Below are positions 17,276-24,884 of a stretch of DNA of 64,000 bases, piece by piece. The translations under genes were made by a program, and so were the position numbers. Position 1 is the first letter of the stretch. Every line of letters begins with the position of its first letter. Source of the stretch: Anaerocolumna sp. (GTDB lineage: Bacteria > Bacillota > Clostridia > Lachnospirales > Lachnospiraceae); the NCBI GenBank assembly GCA_029239975.1, contig JARBTX010000006.1, positions 42,535 to 106,534 on the forward strand, given 5' to 3'. The notes under the pieces are model-generated. The model saw only the letters and a program-made list of their open reading frames with translations, ran no database searches and was not told where the DNA came from.

Positions 17276-17874
17276 TAAAGTGTTTCTTCTGATACTTTAA
17301 CCCTAATTTCAATTAGATAACTACTTTCTTCATTTATTTCATTATCTGATTGACTTATATCTGAGATTGTAAGATTATTTTTATTTACATCTCTATATTC
17401 ATGATTTTTATATTCTTTCAAATTCATTTCTTCTAAGTAGTTATATAAAGAATCTTGAAAATTTTTAGCTTTTTCTTTATCAGAGAAAAATATATGATAA
17501 TATCCAGCACTCAAGCTGCCATTATAAAACCAATAAGATTTATATATCTTCCCATCCCAATCATTAAGATTAAAAGCATCTTTTATATTAATCCATTTAC
17601 TAATGTAATTGAAACCATCCTTAGAAATTTGTTCATTCTCTTCCACGTTAATATCATCATTATCTAATTCATAGTATTTCATTACTCCATCAGCTGTCGT
17701 GCCCCACGGAAATCCATCAAATTGAAAAAGTTTACTTGTTTTATCATCTTTAACATACTTTTCAATTAAATTCTTCTGTTCTTTTATAACTTGTGAATTC
17801 TTTTGATTTTTACTGCAACCTACTAAGCTCACAATTAATAATAAATATACTAATATTACTATTTTTTTAATCAT
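17275..17874 (-). CDS. Putative lipoprotein, unknown function
   Basis: 199 residues from the ATG at 17874 (GGAG 5 nt upstream; a GTG six bases earlier is too close to it). The N terminus MIKKIVILVYLLLIVSLVGC is a lipoprotein signal, with the lipobox Cys at 20. The mature part is hydrophilic, with an aromatic-rich central segment (WINIKDAFNLNDWDGKIY near 90) and no recognised domain. It is presumably anchored on the outer face of the membrane. I do not recognise the family. It is convergent with hydA and shares its terminator. Confidence 0.7.
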   Translation of the reverse strand: MIKKIVILVYLLLIVSLVGCSKNQKNSQVIKEQKNLIEKYVKDDKTSKLFQFDGFPWGTTADGVMKYYELDNDDINVEENEQISKDGFNYISKWINIKDAFNLNDWDGKIYKSYWFYNGSLSAGYYHIFFSDKEKAKNFQDSLYNYLEEMNLKEYKNHEYRDVNKNNLTISDISQSDNEINEESSYLIEIRVKVSEETL

Positions 17875-18097
17875 AACCACTCCATTTACATATGAATATC
17901 AGTCCCAATTGCTCCATAACAGCACCATACTTTGAACGGATGCTGAAATACTTTTAGAAGACCTATTAGATATACATATCATGATATGAATTATTAGATA
18001 TAGTAAATTTATATTGTTGGTATTTACATACTTATTATAGAACCTATTTATAGAACCTATTTGTTTTATATGTCAATATACTGTTCTTTTTTACATT

Positions 18098-19957
18098 TTA
18101 ATATTCAATCATTAACTTTAGTAGGGTAATTATTAGCTTATTCGATTCTTCCTGATACAGTACTTCTTTTGCATAAGCCGGATTATCCGTAATGATATTG
18201 TCAACTCCAAGTCGTTTCATTCGAATCAGTTCACTCTTATTATTAACTGTCCATACATGAACTTCCTTACCAACATTATGAACTTCTTGCATTAAGTTGT
18301 CAGTTACAAAATAAGATTTTAAACTAAAAAAATCAATATTCTCATTATCATAATAACTCTGATATATTTGATAAGCGATATAGCCTGTTTTAATATCTGG
18401 ATCTATTGTTTTCACATTTTCTAATACAGAAAGTGACGTTGAAGTAATAACACATTGTTTTTCCATTTCATATTCTTTTATTAAATCCACTACATTTTGT
18501 TCAAAACCCACTTGATTCGCATTGTGCTTTAAATCAAGGTTTATGTTTACTTTACCTTTACAAAGTTCAAACACTTCTCGTAGTGTTGGTATTTTAGTTC
18601 CTTGAAACTCATCATTCATCCATATACCAGCATCAAGTAGGGCTACTTCTGCATATTCGGTATTCCAGATTTTTTTATTTAATCCAGCGGTACGTTTTAG
18701 ATTATCGTCATGAAGTAAAACCAATTCCCCATCTTTTGTTTGCCTTACATCCACTTCAATATAATCCGCTTGTTCTTCTAGTGCTTTTTCAATTGCTGGG
18801 ACTGTATTTTCAGGTACATCATGGGAAAATCCTCTGTGTGATGTTATTTGCATCATATCTAAATTCACATAGGAAAAAGATGAACCATTTCGAATGATAT
18901 CATATAAAAAATAAAAATTAGCCAATGATAAAATCATAATACATATCATAATTGTTTTATTAAAAGAGTCTAAATGAATTGGAACGTCTTCCACATAGTT
19001 ATCACGAAAAGTTTGACCATAATGTTCTGTTTTGTATTGATAATATAGGTGCGTAAATAAAGCAAAGTTTGAAATAGTACTAATAAGAAATACTACCATC
19101 ATTAAGTAAATGCTCATTCTCTCATTAATAGAAAGAAAGGTTGCTACAACTAAACTTTTTTCTGGAATTCCAATTACAAAAACTCCTGTGATGGCCATTG
19201 CAATGATATATAACAAATAACTTAACAAAGCAATAATTATATTCCACGTGATAAAATAAAAGCAAGATTTAAAGAGTCTTTTATGATCCATTTGAATAAA
19301 TATATTAATAGTGCCTTTCTCTTTTAACTCGTTTTTATGAGCCTTATCGTCTAGTAGGCAATAATGAAAATCAAATATGTGTTGTAACATTTTAAAGACT
19401 AATAAAATAACCACCATAAATAGCAAAGGCCACACAATTTTTTTACTAATCATGATAGCTGCAACAAAACGAAACACTCTAACTCTTTTTATTGCAAATA
19501 ATAAAAAGGGAATGTTAGTTAATAACATAACTACCCAAATAAGTGGTATATAGATAAAATTTTTATTTAATATTAAAAATATAAAATGCTTTATTGTTAA
19601 GATAAAAACTTTTAATAATTTGGGTTTTTCACCTTTTTCTACTAAACTATAAAATGTGATTAAATAACTTGCTTCTATCAAAAAGAAAATACCCATAATA
19701 ATCACTAGTAGAATTAACATTATAATCGTAATTGGATTTAGAAGAATTCGAATAATATTTTTATCTGTAATGTAGCTATTATCAGAAGCTTTTAATACTA
19801 CATCCAAAAAAAATGGCATCACTGGATTTAATATAAAAACGGAAATACCTAAAATAATACTTTGACCTAAGATTAACGAGAAAAAATATTTATATAAAAG
19901 CTTTGTAGTATTTATGAATACTCTAGACTTATTTTTACCTTTTAATTTTCGTAACAT
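18098..19957 (-). CDS. Glycerophosphodiester phosphodiesterase with N-terminal membrane domain
   Basis: 619 residues from the ATG at 19957 (AAGGAATT upstream; a further 16 codons upstream lack a site). The first 360 residues contain about seven hydrophobic segments typical of the GPDPase membrane domain. The C-terminal 240 residues are the GDPD TIM barrel: ITSHRGFSHDVPENT (about 376-390) with the catalytic His-Arg, IEVDVRQTKDGELVLLHDDNLKRTAG (about 400-425) with the metal-binding Glu/Asp and second His, and DLKHN (about 480). It hydrolyses glycerophosphodiesters to glycerol 3-phosphate and an alcohol, probably in lipid or teichoic acid turnover. It is monocistronic. Confidence 0.88.
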   Translation of the reverse strand: MLRKLKGKNKSRVFINTTKLLYKYFFSLILGQSIILGISVFILNPVMPFFLDVVLKASDNSYITDKNIIRILLNPITIIMLILLVIIMGIFFLIEASYLITFYSLVEKGEKPKLLKVFILTIKHFIFLILNKNFIYIPLIWVVMLLTNIPFLLFAIKRVRVFRFVAAIMISKKIVWPLLFMVVILLVFKMLQHIFDFHYCLLDDKAHKNELKEKGTINIFIQMDHKRLFKSCFYFITWNIIIALLSYLLYIIAMAITGVFVIGIPEKSLVVATFLSINERMSIYLMMVVFLISTISNFALFTHLYYQYKTEHYGQTFRDNYVEDVPIHLDSFNKTIMICIMILSLANFYFLYDIIRNGSSFSYVNLDMMQITSHRGFSHDVPENTVPAIEKALEEQADYIEVDVRQTKDGELVLLHDDNLKRTAGLNKKIWNTEYAEVALLDAGIWMNDEFQGTKIPTLREVFELCKGKVNINLDLKHNANQVGFEQNVVDLIKEYEMEKQCVITSTSLSVLENVKTIDPDIKTGYIAYQIYQSYYDNENIDFFSLKSYFVTDNLMQEVHNVGKEVHVWTVNNKSELIRMKRLGVDNIITDNPAYAKEVLYQEESNKLIITLLKLMIEY

Positions 19958-20107
19958 AATAATTCCTTTTTTATTTATTTTAAAACTTTTAACATAAAAA
20001 AACAAGGTTTTAAAGATTTATTATTTGTTAACTATATTATTTTTTTGTTACATAGTTTATCTGTTTTTTATATATTCATCCAAGCATTAAAATTTCCTTT
20101 CATATTT

Positions 20108-20149
20108 TTTAGAAAAGCTGCCGAAATACAATAACGTATCTTGGCAGCT
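20108..20149 (-). terminator. Terminator downstream of GH5 gene
   Basis: On the minus strand AGCTGCC pairs with GGCAGCT (20116-20122 and 20143-20149), extended inward by an imperfect AAGATAC/GTATTTC, followed by TTTTCT. It probably ends the GH5 transcript. Confidence 0.65.
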
Positions 20150-20157
20150 AAAAAATT

Positions 20158-20233
20158 GATATGATTTTATTTATTATTTGATTTATTATTTTATTTATTA
20201 TTCTATTTATTATTTGATTTATTTTATGATTTA
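20158..20233. repeat. AT-only tandem repeat
   Basis: About six degenerate copies of a TTTATTATT-type unit (with GATT or CTAT variants) fill the 76 bp after the GH5 stop. It is almost pure A/T. It may be replication slippage; no function is apparent. Confidence 0.6.
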
Positions 20234-21850
20234 TTACTCTATAGATAAAAACTGTATGAATACATTACCATGTGATAGTAGCTTAATCTGATAATTACCT
20301 TTTTTCAGTTGAATAGGATTAATTACTTTCGTCTCCCAGTTAGTAGTTAACGTTTCATTAATTTCTAAGACACCACCAATACTAACTGTTATCTCATTCG
20401 TGTTAATGTTATTTTCGTTTGTGCTGCTAACAAGAATATTACCATCTAATAATTCACTTTTTCCACATACTTTTATGGTATATTCATCATCCCTAGTTAC
20501 TGCAAAATTATAACTAGTCCATTCCTTTTCATGTAATTTAATACATAATGCATTCTCTGTACTATCTTTATCGCGACTTCCTGTGCTATAATCGGGATTA
20601 TCAATTCTTGTATGGTCATTAGTATATAGTATCGATATGTTATCGCTTAACCTTACATTTGCGCCTTCTTCTCTTACTTTTAATGCATGATAATCTGAAT
20701 AATATTCTGCAGGTATTGTAATTGGAGCCTGGCACTCGATTGCACGGAATACATCTTCATTTACACTACTAGTTCCAATGCATTCAAGGAATTCATTAAA
20801 AATTTCCACTCCTTCTTCTTTCGTAAGACTCACTTTACCATCAATATAATCATTCAAATCATCCCATCTTTTAGGTTTATTAAAAGTAATTGAAGAATTG
20901 TGATTATCCATTTTTTTATAACTCCAGAAACTATAGGAGATATTAGCACATCGAAGCATGGTAAATGCTCCAATATACCAAGGAAGGTTATTCTCACCAC
21001 CTTCACCCATAAATAATGGTATATTAAAACGTTTGCCGTAATCAATAAACTTCTCTATACTTTCTACATCTGGATTATTCCAATACTTATGGAATTGAAA
21101 CATTAAATTATCATCAAACTTATCCTGTTCCATAGGGTCAAAGATACTAAAATCCGTATCCCAATGTACTCCTTCAAGAATTATCATGTGTTTTTTATCC
21201 ACTTCACGAATTGCTTTCGTAATATCCTTATATAGTGGTAGAACCTGATTGTTATACTCGTTAAACCAATTAGGCAACGGCTCATTTAATAAATCATATC
21301 CAGCAACGCAGGCTTCATCTTGATATCTATCAGCTAACATCTTCCACATCACGATTAAATCACGTTTATTCTCATCATCAATAAATAACTCTGGCTTATC
21401 ATTTTCACAATCATCGATGTTAGCACCAGTTTGACCACCTGGAGCTCCATGCATGTCTAAAATTACATAGATATTAAATTCCCTACACCATTCAATCGCA
21501 TTATCTACATATTGTAAAACATCATATATAAACTTAACCTCTCCTTCAACTTTAGTGAATAAGTTTCTAGAGTTAATTGGAAGTCTAACTGAATTATAAC
21601 CGTTTACTGCGATTAATTTTATATCTTCCTTTGTTATATATCGATTTCGATATTCGTTCCAAAAGTACTGAGAGTATTCTTTACCACAAAGTTCATCAAT
21701 TAATTGTTCCATTTTTCTTGGGCGGTCACTTCTGATTTTCCACATGTAGCCTTCTGGTAATAACCATCCACCAAGTCCAAAGCCTTTTAAAAGTATCTCT
21801 TCCCCTTTTGCGTTTACCACTTTACTATCTTTTGCTTTTAAAAACTCCAT
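20234..21850 (-). CDS. GH5-family glycoside hydrolase, cytoplasmic, with C-terminal CBM-like domain
   Basis: 538 residues without a signal peptide or membrane segment. The (beta/alpha)8 domain covers about 15-345: GFGLGGWLLPEG (23-34), HGAPGGQTG (134-142), DLLNEPLP with the acid/base Glu190, and LFMGEGGEN with the nucleophile Glu283. The remaining 190 residues have a beta-rich CBM6/carbohydrate-binding look (YTIKVCGKS... ITVSIGGVLEI). The NEP and GEG motifs and the GWLLPEG start recall exo-1,3-beta-glucanase-type GH5 enzymes. Being intracellular, it should act on imported oligosaccharides rather than polymers. It stands alone between terminator-like elements. Substrate is inferred. Confidence 0.82.
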   Translation of the reverse strand: MEFLKAKDSKVVNAKGEEILLKGFGLGGWLLPEGYMWKIRSDRPRKMEQLIDELCGKEYSQYFWNEYRNRYITKEDIKLIAVNGYNSVRLPINSRNLFTKVEGEVKFIYDVLQYVDNAIEWCREFNIYVILDMHGAPGGQTGANIDDCENDKPELFIDDENKRDLIVMWKMLADRYQDEACVAGYDLLNEPLPNWFNEYNNQVLPLYKDITKAIREVDKKHMIILEGVHWDTDFSIFDPMEQDKFDDNLMFQFHKYWNNPDVESIEKFIDYGKRFNIPLFMGEGGENNLPWYIGAFTMLRCANISYSFWSYKKMDNHNSSITFNKPKRWDDLNDYIDGKVSLTKEEGVEIFNEFLECIGTSSVNEDVFRAIECQAPITIPAEYYSDYHALKVREEGANVRLSDNISILYTNDHTRIDNPDYSTGSRDKDSTENALCIKLHEKEWTSYNFAVTRDDEYTIKVCGKSELLDGNILVSSTNENNINTNEITVSIGGVLEINETLTTNWETKVINPIQLKKGNYQIKLLSHGNVFIQFLSIE

Positions 21851-22024
21851 ACGATTACCCTTTTACACTTTTTTAAGTTTACCTTTCCATCCTTAATTAA
21901 CATGGTAATAGCTTTTCTCTTTGATTCTAGTATATTCATTATTCTAGCAAATCCATTATGTTGGCTTTATTTTTAATAGTCTAAAACCTTGCAAGTAATA
22001 TCCATAGTAACTATTAATTATGTT

Positions 22025-22261
22025 TTATCTTCCTAATACAAACTTAGCATGTTCAAAATTATCCTTAGATACATAAATATAATATTCTTTCTCAAATCTC
22101 TTTGACAAACCAAAACTTCCTGTTCTACCTCTTTGCTGTCCACTATGACTTAGTACTCTTATATCATATTTAATTTTATTCGTGGATAAAATTTCTCTCA
22201 CGTCAGCTTGTTCTTTCATATCGTAACCATGATAAACTTCTCTACGGTTCCAAAACCACAT
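22025..22261 (-). CDS. Small conserved-looking protein, unknown function
   Basis: 78 residues. It begins MWFWNRREVYHGYD and ends YYIYVSKDNFEHAKFVL. The layout resembles small DUF2007-like proteins that end in a ferredoxin-like strand-helix segment, but I cannot confirm membership. The start has AGGAG about 7 nt upstream. No membrane segment is predicted. It is isolated, with 170-180 bp on either side. Confidence 0.55.
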   Translation of the reverse strand: MWFWNRREVYHGYDMKEQADVREILSTNKIKYDIRVLSHSGQQRGRTGSFGLSKRFEKEYYIYVSKDNFEHAKFVLGR

Positions 22262-22444
22262 AATGAGTTCTCCTTTGCGTAAAACAAAAATGAATCACAA
22301 ATTAGCTATTTCTTGTTACCTATTTCTTGTTATCTATATCATTTTACTTTTCCAACTTTTTCAAGTCAATATTGTTTTTATATAAAAGTGTTTTTATTTG
22401 TTTTTATTATTTTTATTGGGGTTTTACGCTATATCTTTTGCAAA

Positions 22445-22978
22445 TTACTCATTAGAAATCATCTCATTCTTTATTCTTTTCGCTTCTTTTACATTTCTAA
22501 ACCATAATACTCCAATATAGATACCTATAAAAATAAGAAGCCCACAAAGAATTCTGCTAAAAAGCATATTACTATAAAATAATTGAAATAATCCAAATGT
22601 TAATAGCAAAAGGTAAATTGTCCCAACTAAATAATTTTTACCTAAACGTTTACTATACAAAAGTTTTGAGTCTAAATCTGATAATAGTTCTAATTCACCA
22701 TCACTTGTTTTTTTTCTTAGATAACCCCACCCGTATATTGAACCAATACATTCAATCTTAAATTCGTTCAAAAAGTGAATGTAATTCGTTCCTAAGTTTT
22801 GATTTGGCATATTCTCAAACAACTCTATGCGATAAACATACTCACTAGGAGCTGTATTTTCAAACCAGTATAATAATGGTTTACATTTTATTAAAGCTTT
22901 CCCCTTTAAAGCAAGATAATTTAGCCATCTTTCTTCTTTTTTGTAATCTAGAAAAAAACGTATTTTTAACTGTCTCAC
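22445..22978 (-). CDS. DUF2812-domain membrane protein
   Basis: 177 residues. The N-terminal part (FFLDYKKEERWLNYLALKGKALIK near 8-31, followed by a YRIELFENM segment near 50) matches DUF2812. It is followed by two hydrophobic segments (about 118-135 and 140-160). The start codon abuts the stop of the PadR gene, so the two form an operon. PadR/DUF2812 pairs are common in clostridia and the membrane protein is thought to act with, or be regulated by, its PadR partner. Function is unknown. Confidence 0.78.
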   Translation of the reverse strand: MRQLKIRFFLDYKKEERWLNYLALKGKALIKCKPLLYWFENTAPSEYVYRIELFENMPNQNLGTNYIHFLNEFKIECIGSIYGWGYLRKKTSDGELELLSDLDSKLLYSKRLGKNYLVGTIYLLLLTFGLFQLFYSNMLFSRILCGLLIFIGIYIGVLWFRNVKEAKRIKNEMISNE

Positions 22979-23302
22979 TTATACTCCTCCTAATCTTGTT
23001 TCGCCATTATAAATTAACTCTTTCAGTCTTTTTACTTCATTACTTAAAATGTGCTTTCCCATATCCGTTATTACATATTCTTTTTTTCTTGAATCATTTT
23101 CACCTGAAATTGATTTGATCCACTCCTTTTCTAATAAAGCAGAAATTGCACCATATAGTGTTCCAGGAGCAAGGTTTACTCTTCCATTACTCATTTGATT
23201 AATATTCAACATGATGCCATAACCATGTAACGGTTTTAATAAGGATAGTAATATATAATACACAGCTTCTGTCAATACAACGTTTTCTTTTAAGTCATTC
23301 AT
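22979..23302 (-). CDS. PadR-family transcriptional regulator
   Basis: 107 residues with the PadR winged-helix fold: LTEAVYYILLSLLKPLHGYGIM (about 10-31), APGTLYGAISALLEKEWIK (about 45-63) and RKKEYVITDMGKHIL (about 72-86), typical of subfamily 2 (short) PadR proteins. These are repressors released by small molecules or phenolics. It starts the PadR/DUF2812 operon. A 7-bp inverted repeat at 23368-23386 lies about 66 bp upstream and is a likely autoregulatory site. Confidence 0.88.
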   Translation of the reverse strand: MNDLKENVVLTEAVYYILLSLLKPLHGYGIMLNINQMSNGRVNLAPGTLYGAISALLEKEWIKSISGENDSRKKEYVITDMGKHILSNEVKRLKELIYNGETRLGGV

Positions 23303-23367
23303 ATAAATTTAATACACCCACCTTTTTCATCCATATCTTGTTTTTGTTAAAACTAATCATACACAAC

Positions 23368-23389
23368 TATATCGTGTACCGATATATCG
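23368..23389 (-). promoter_or_regulatory. Candidate PadR operator
   Basis: TATATCG-TGTAC-CGATATA is a perfect 7-bp inverted repeat with a 5-bp spacer (23368-23386), and the palindrome CGATATATCG overlaps it at 23380-23389. A TATAGT -10-like element lies within it on the minus strand. The 598-bp space 23303-23900 otherwise holds only a hairpin and a terminator. Confidence 0.5.
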
Positions 23390-23491
23390 TCTGACTGTAT
23401 AATATCACATTTGTTAATATATGTAAATATTTTATTTGAAATGAGATTAAAGTGACTTTAAATACACTAATGAAAATAATGCCATATAATA

Positions 23492-23529
23492 AAAGTGGGC
23501 AAACAAGATAAATCTTGTTCACCCACTTT
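23492..23529. other. 38-bp isolated hairpin
   Basis: AAAGTGGG at 23492-23499 and the complement at 23522-23529 pair, with an inner AACAAGAT/ATCTTGTT stem; two mismatches. Read leftward it is followed by TTATTATAT, read rightward by no T tract. No gene ends nearby on the right, so its role is unclear. Confidence 0.4.
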
Positions 23530-23801
23530 AGGTCATATCTATGTCAAGCAGCCGAATAAAACAAGTGCTTTAAATAAAAAAGAAAACAAAAGGTATAAGA
23601 GCTTCGGTTGCGAATTGTTGTAGATATGTACTCTCTTATTCCTTGCTGTTTCTATACTTCATTATATTCCAAACACAGTGATATGTTCCCAACTATTCAT
23701 AATAAGAATGAGGCATTTTTACTTCATAATCTTACATTCATATAATAAAAAATTAATTATAAAACTTTTTGTAAACCAAATATACATCTACTATAAATGC
23801 T

Positions 23802-23840
23802 ATAAATAAAAAAGGCTGAACTCAATGAGCCAGCCCCTTT
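23802..23840 (-). terminator. Terminator of the SpoIIQ-like gene
   Basis: On the minus strand GGCTG (23831-23835) pairs with CAGCC (23814-23818), with an inner CTCA/TGAG pair, followed by TTTTTTATTT. It lies about 60 bp after the stop at 23901. Confidence 0.75.
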
Positions 23841-23900
23841 CCGAAATGCTTTTGCTTTATGATTTGATCTTTTATTTACTAAAAATGTGCAATTAGCTAA

Positions 23901-24839
23901 TTATCTTAATAATAACATAGGATTTACTGTTTCATCATCCTTCATAACTTGGAAATAGAGATTGCTACCTTCTACTGTGTAGTATTTTGAAGGTTTTGCA
24001 ATAGTACCAATTACTTGGCCTTCTTCCACTACATCTCCAACTTTTACTTTAACGGCTTCATCTAGCTGTCCGTATACTACGCTATATCCACTTCCTATAG
24101 CTGCAGTTACTGTTACACCAGTTTCGTCTTCATTCGTGATAGAAGTTATGATACCTTTTGTTGCGCTTTTTACTTCAGATCCAACTTTTGCATCAATGAT
24201 GACAGCTGGATTACATCTGAATTGCTCTAAAGTCTCATGATAAATTACTCTGTCTACACTATAATTCATAATGACATTACCTGAAACTGGCCATAATAAT
24301 CCTTTGTCAGCTTCAAAGAATAAAGAATCAGGAGTCATAACTTCCTTACTTTCTTCTTCCTTATCAGCTGATGCTGTTTCATCTGCTGCGTTATCCGCTT
24401 TTGCTGTCTCTACCTTTTGTGTAGTTTCAGATTGATTTGCTGCTTGTTCTTTTGTTGCATCAGAAGGTGTGGTTCCTTCATTCGCAGCGTTTTCTGGGTA
24501 TTCATAGTATTCTAAATAACTACCATCCGTAACAGGTTCTTTTTCCCCTTCATTCGGATTGGCATTTGCCACCTCAGTCTGACTAGTGCCCTCTTTATTA
24601 TTAGCAGCAGTTGACGAGGTATCGTTATCTTTGCTCGGTTCAGATTCAATCTCTTGGTCACTATCAGCTACATCAGAAACAATTGGTTCATTAAGATCCA
24701 CTAAATTGTTGTTATCATCTTTACTAGATGATTGATTTAAGCTAATCATTGTGATTACTATGATTGCTAATGCTCCGATACATAATAACGCGTAAAAGCT
24801 TTTGCTCTTTAAAAATTCAGCTAAGCTATGTTTTTTCAT
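23901..24839 (-). CDS. SpoIIQ-like membrane protein with degenerate M23 (LytM) domain
   Basis: 312 residues from the ATG at 24839, which has AGAGGTGAT upstream. An N-terminal transmembrane helix is at about 16-37 (YALLCIGALAIIVITMISL). A Ser/Glu/Thr-rich linker follows (about 45-180), then a LytM/M23 fold at the C terminus: LLWPVSGNVIMNYS, IIDAKVGSEVKSATKGIITSI and YFQVMKDDETVNP. Peptidase His/Asp metal ligands are not visible at the expected HxxxD and HxH positions, so the domain is probably non-catalytic, as in SpoIIQ. Anchoring and architecture suggest the forespore membrane zipper with SpoIIIAH. It lies 45 bp downstream of the transglutaminase gene. Confidence 0.7.
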   Translation of the reverse strand: MKKHSLAEFLKSKSFYALLCIGALAIIVITMISLNQSSSKDDNNNLVDLNEPIVSDVADSDQEIESEPSKDNDTSSTAANNKEGTSQTEVANANPNEGEKEPVTDGSYLEYYEYPENAANEGTTPSDATKEQAANQSETTQKVETAKADNAADETASADKEEESKEVMTPDSLFFEADKGLLWPVSGNVIMNYSVDRVIYHETLEQFRCNPAVIIDAKVGSEVKSATKGIITSITNEDETGVTVTAAIGSGYSVVYGQLDEAVKVKVGDVVEEGQVIGTIAKPSKYYTVEGSNLYFQVMKDDETVNPMLLLR

Positions 24840-24884
24840 TATCATCACCTCTAGATATATTTTCACCAGAAATGATGGATTTAT

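Noticed and set aside
23492..23529. Hairpin as a clear terminator
   Set aside because: No gene ends near it in either direction; kept only as a hairpin.
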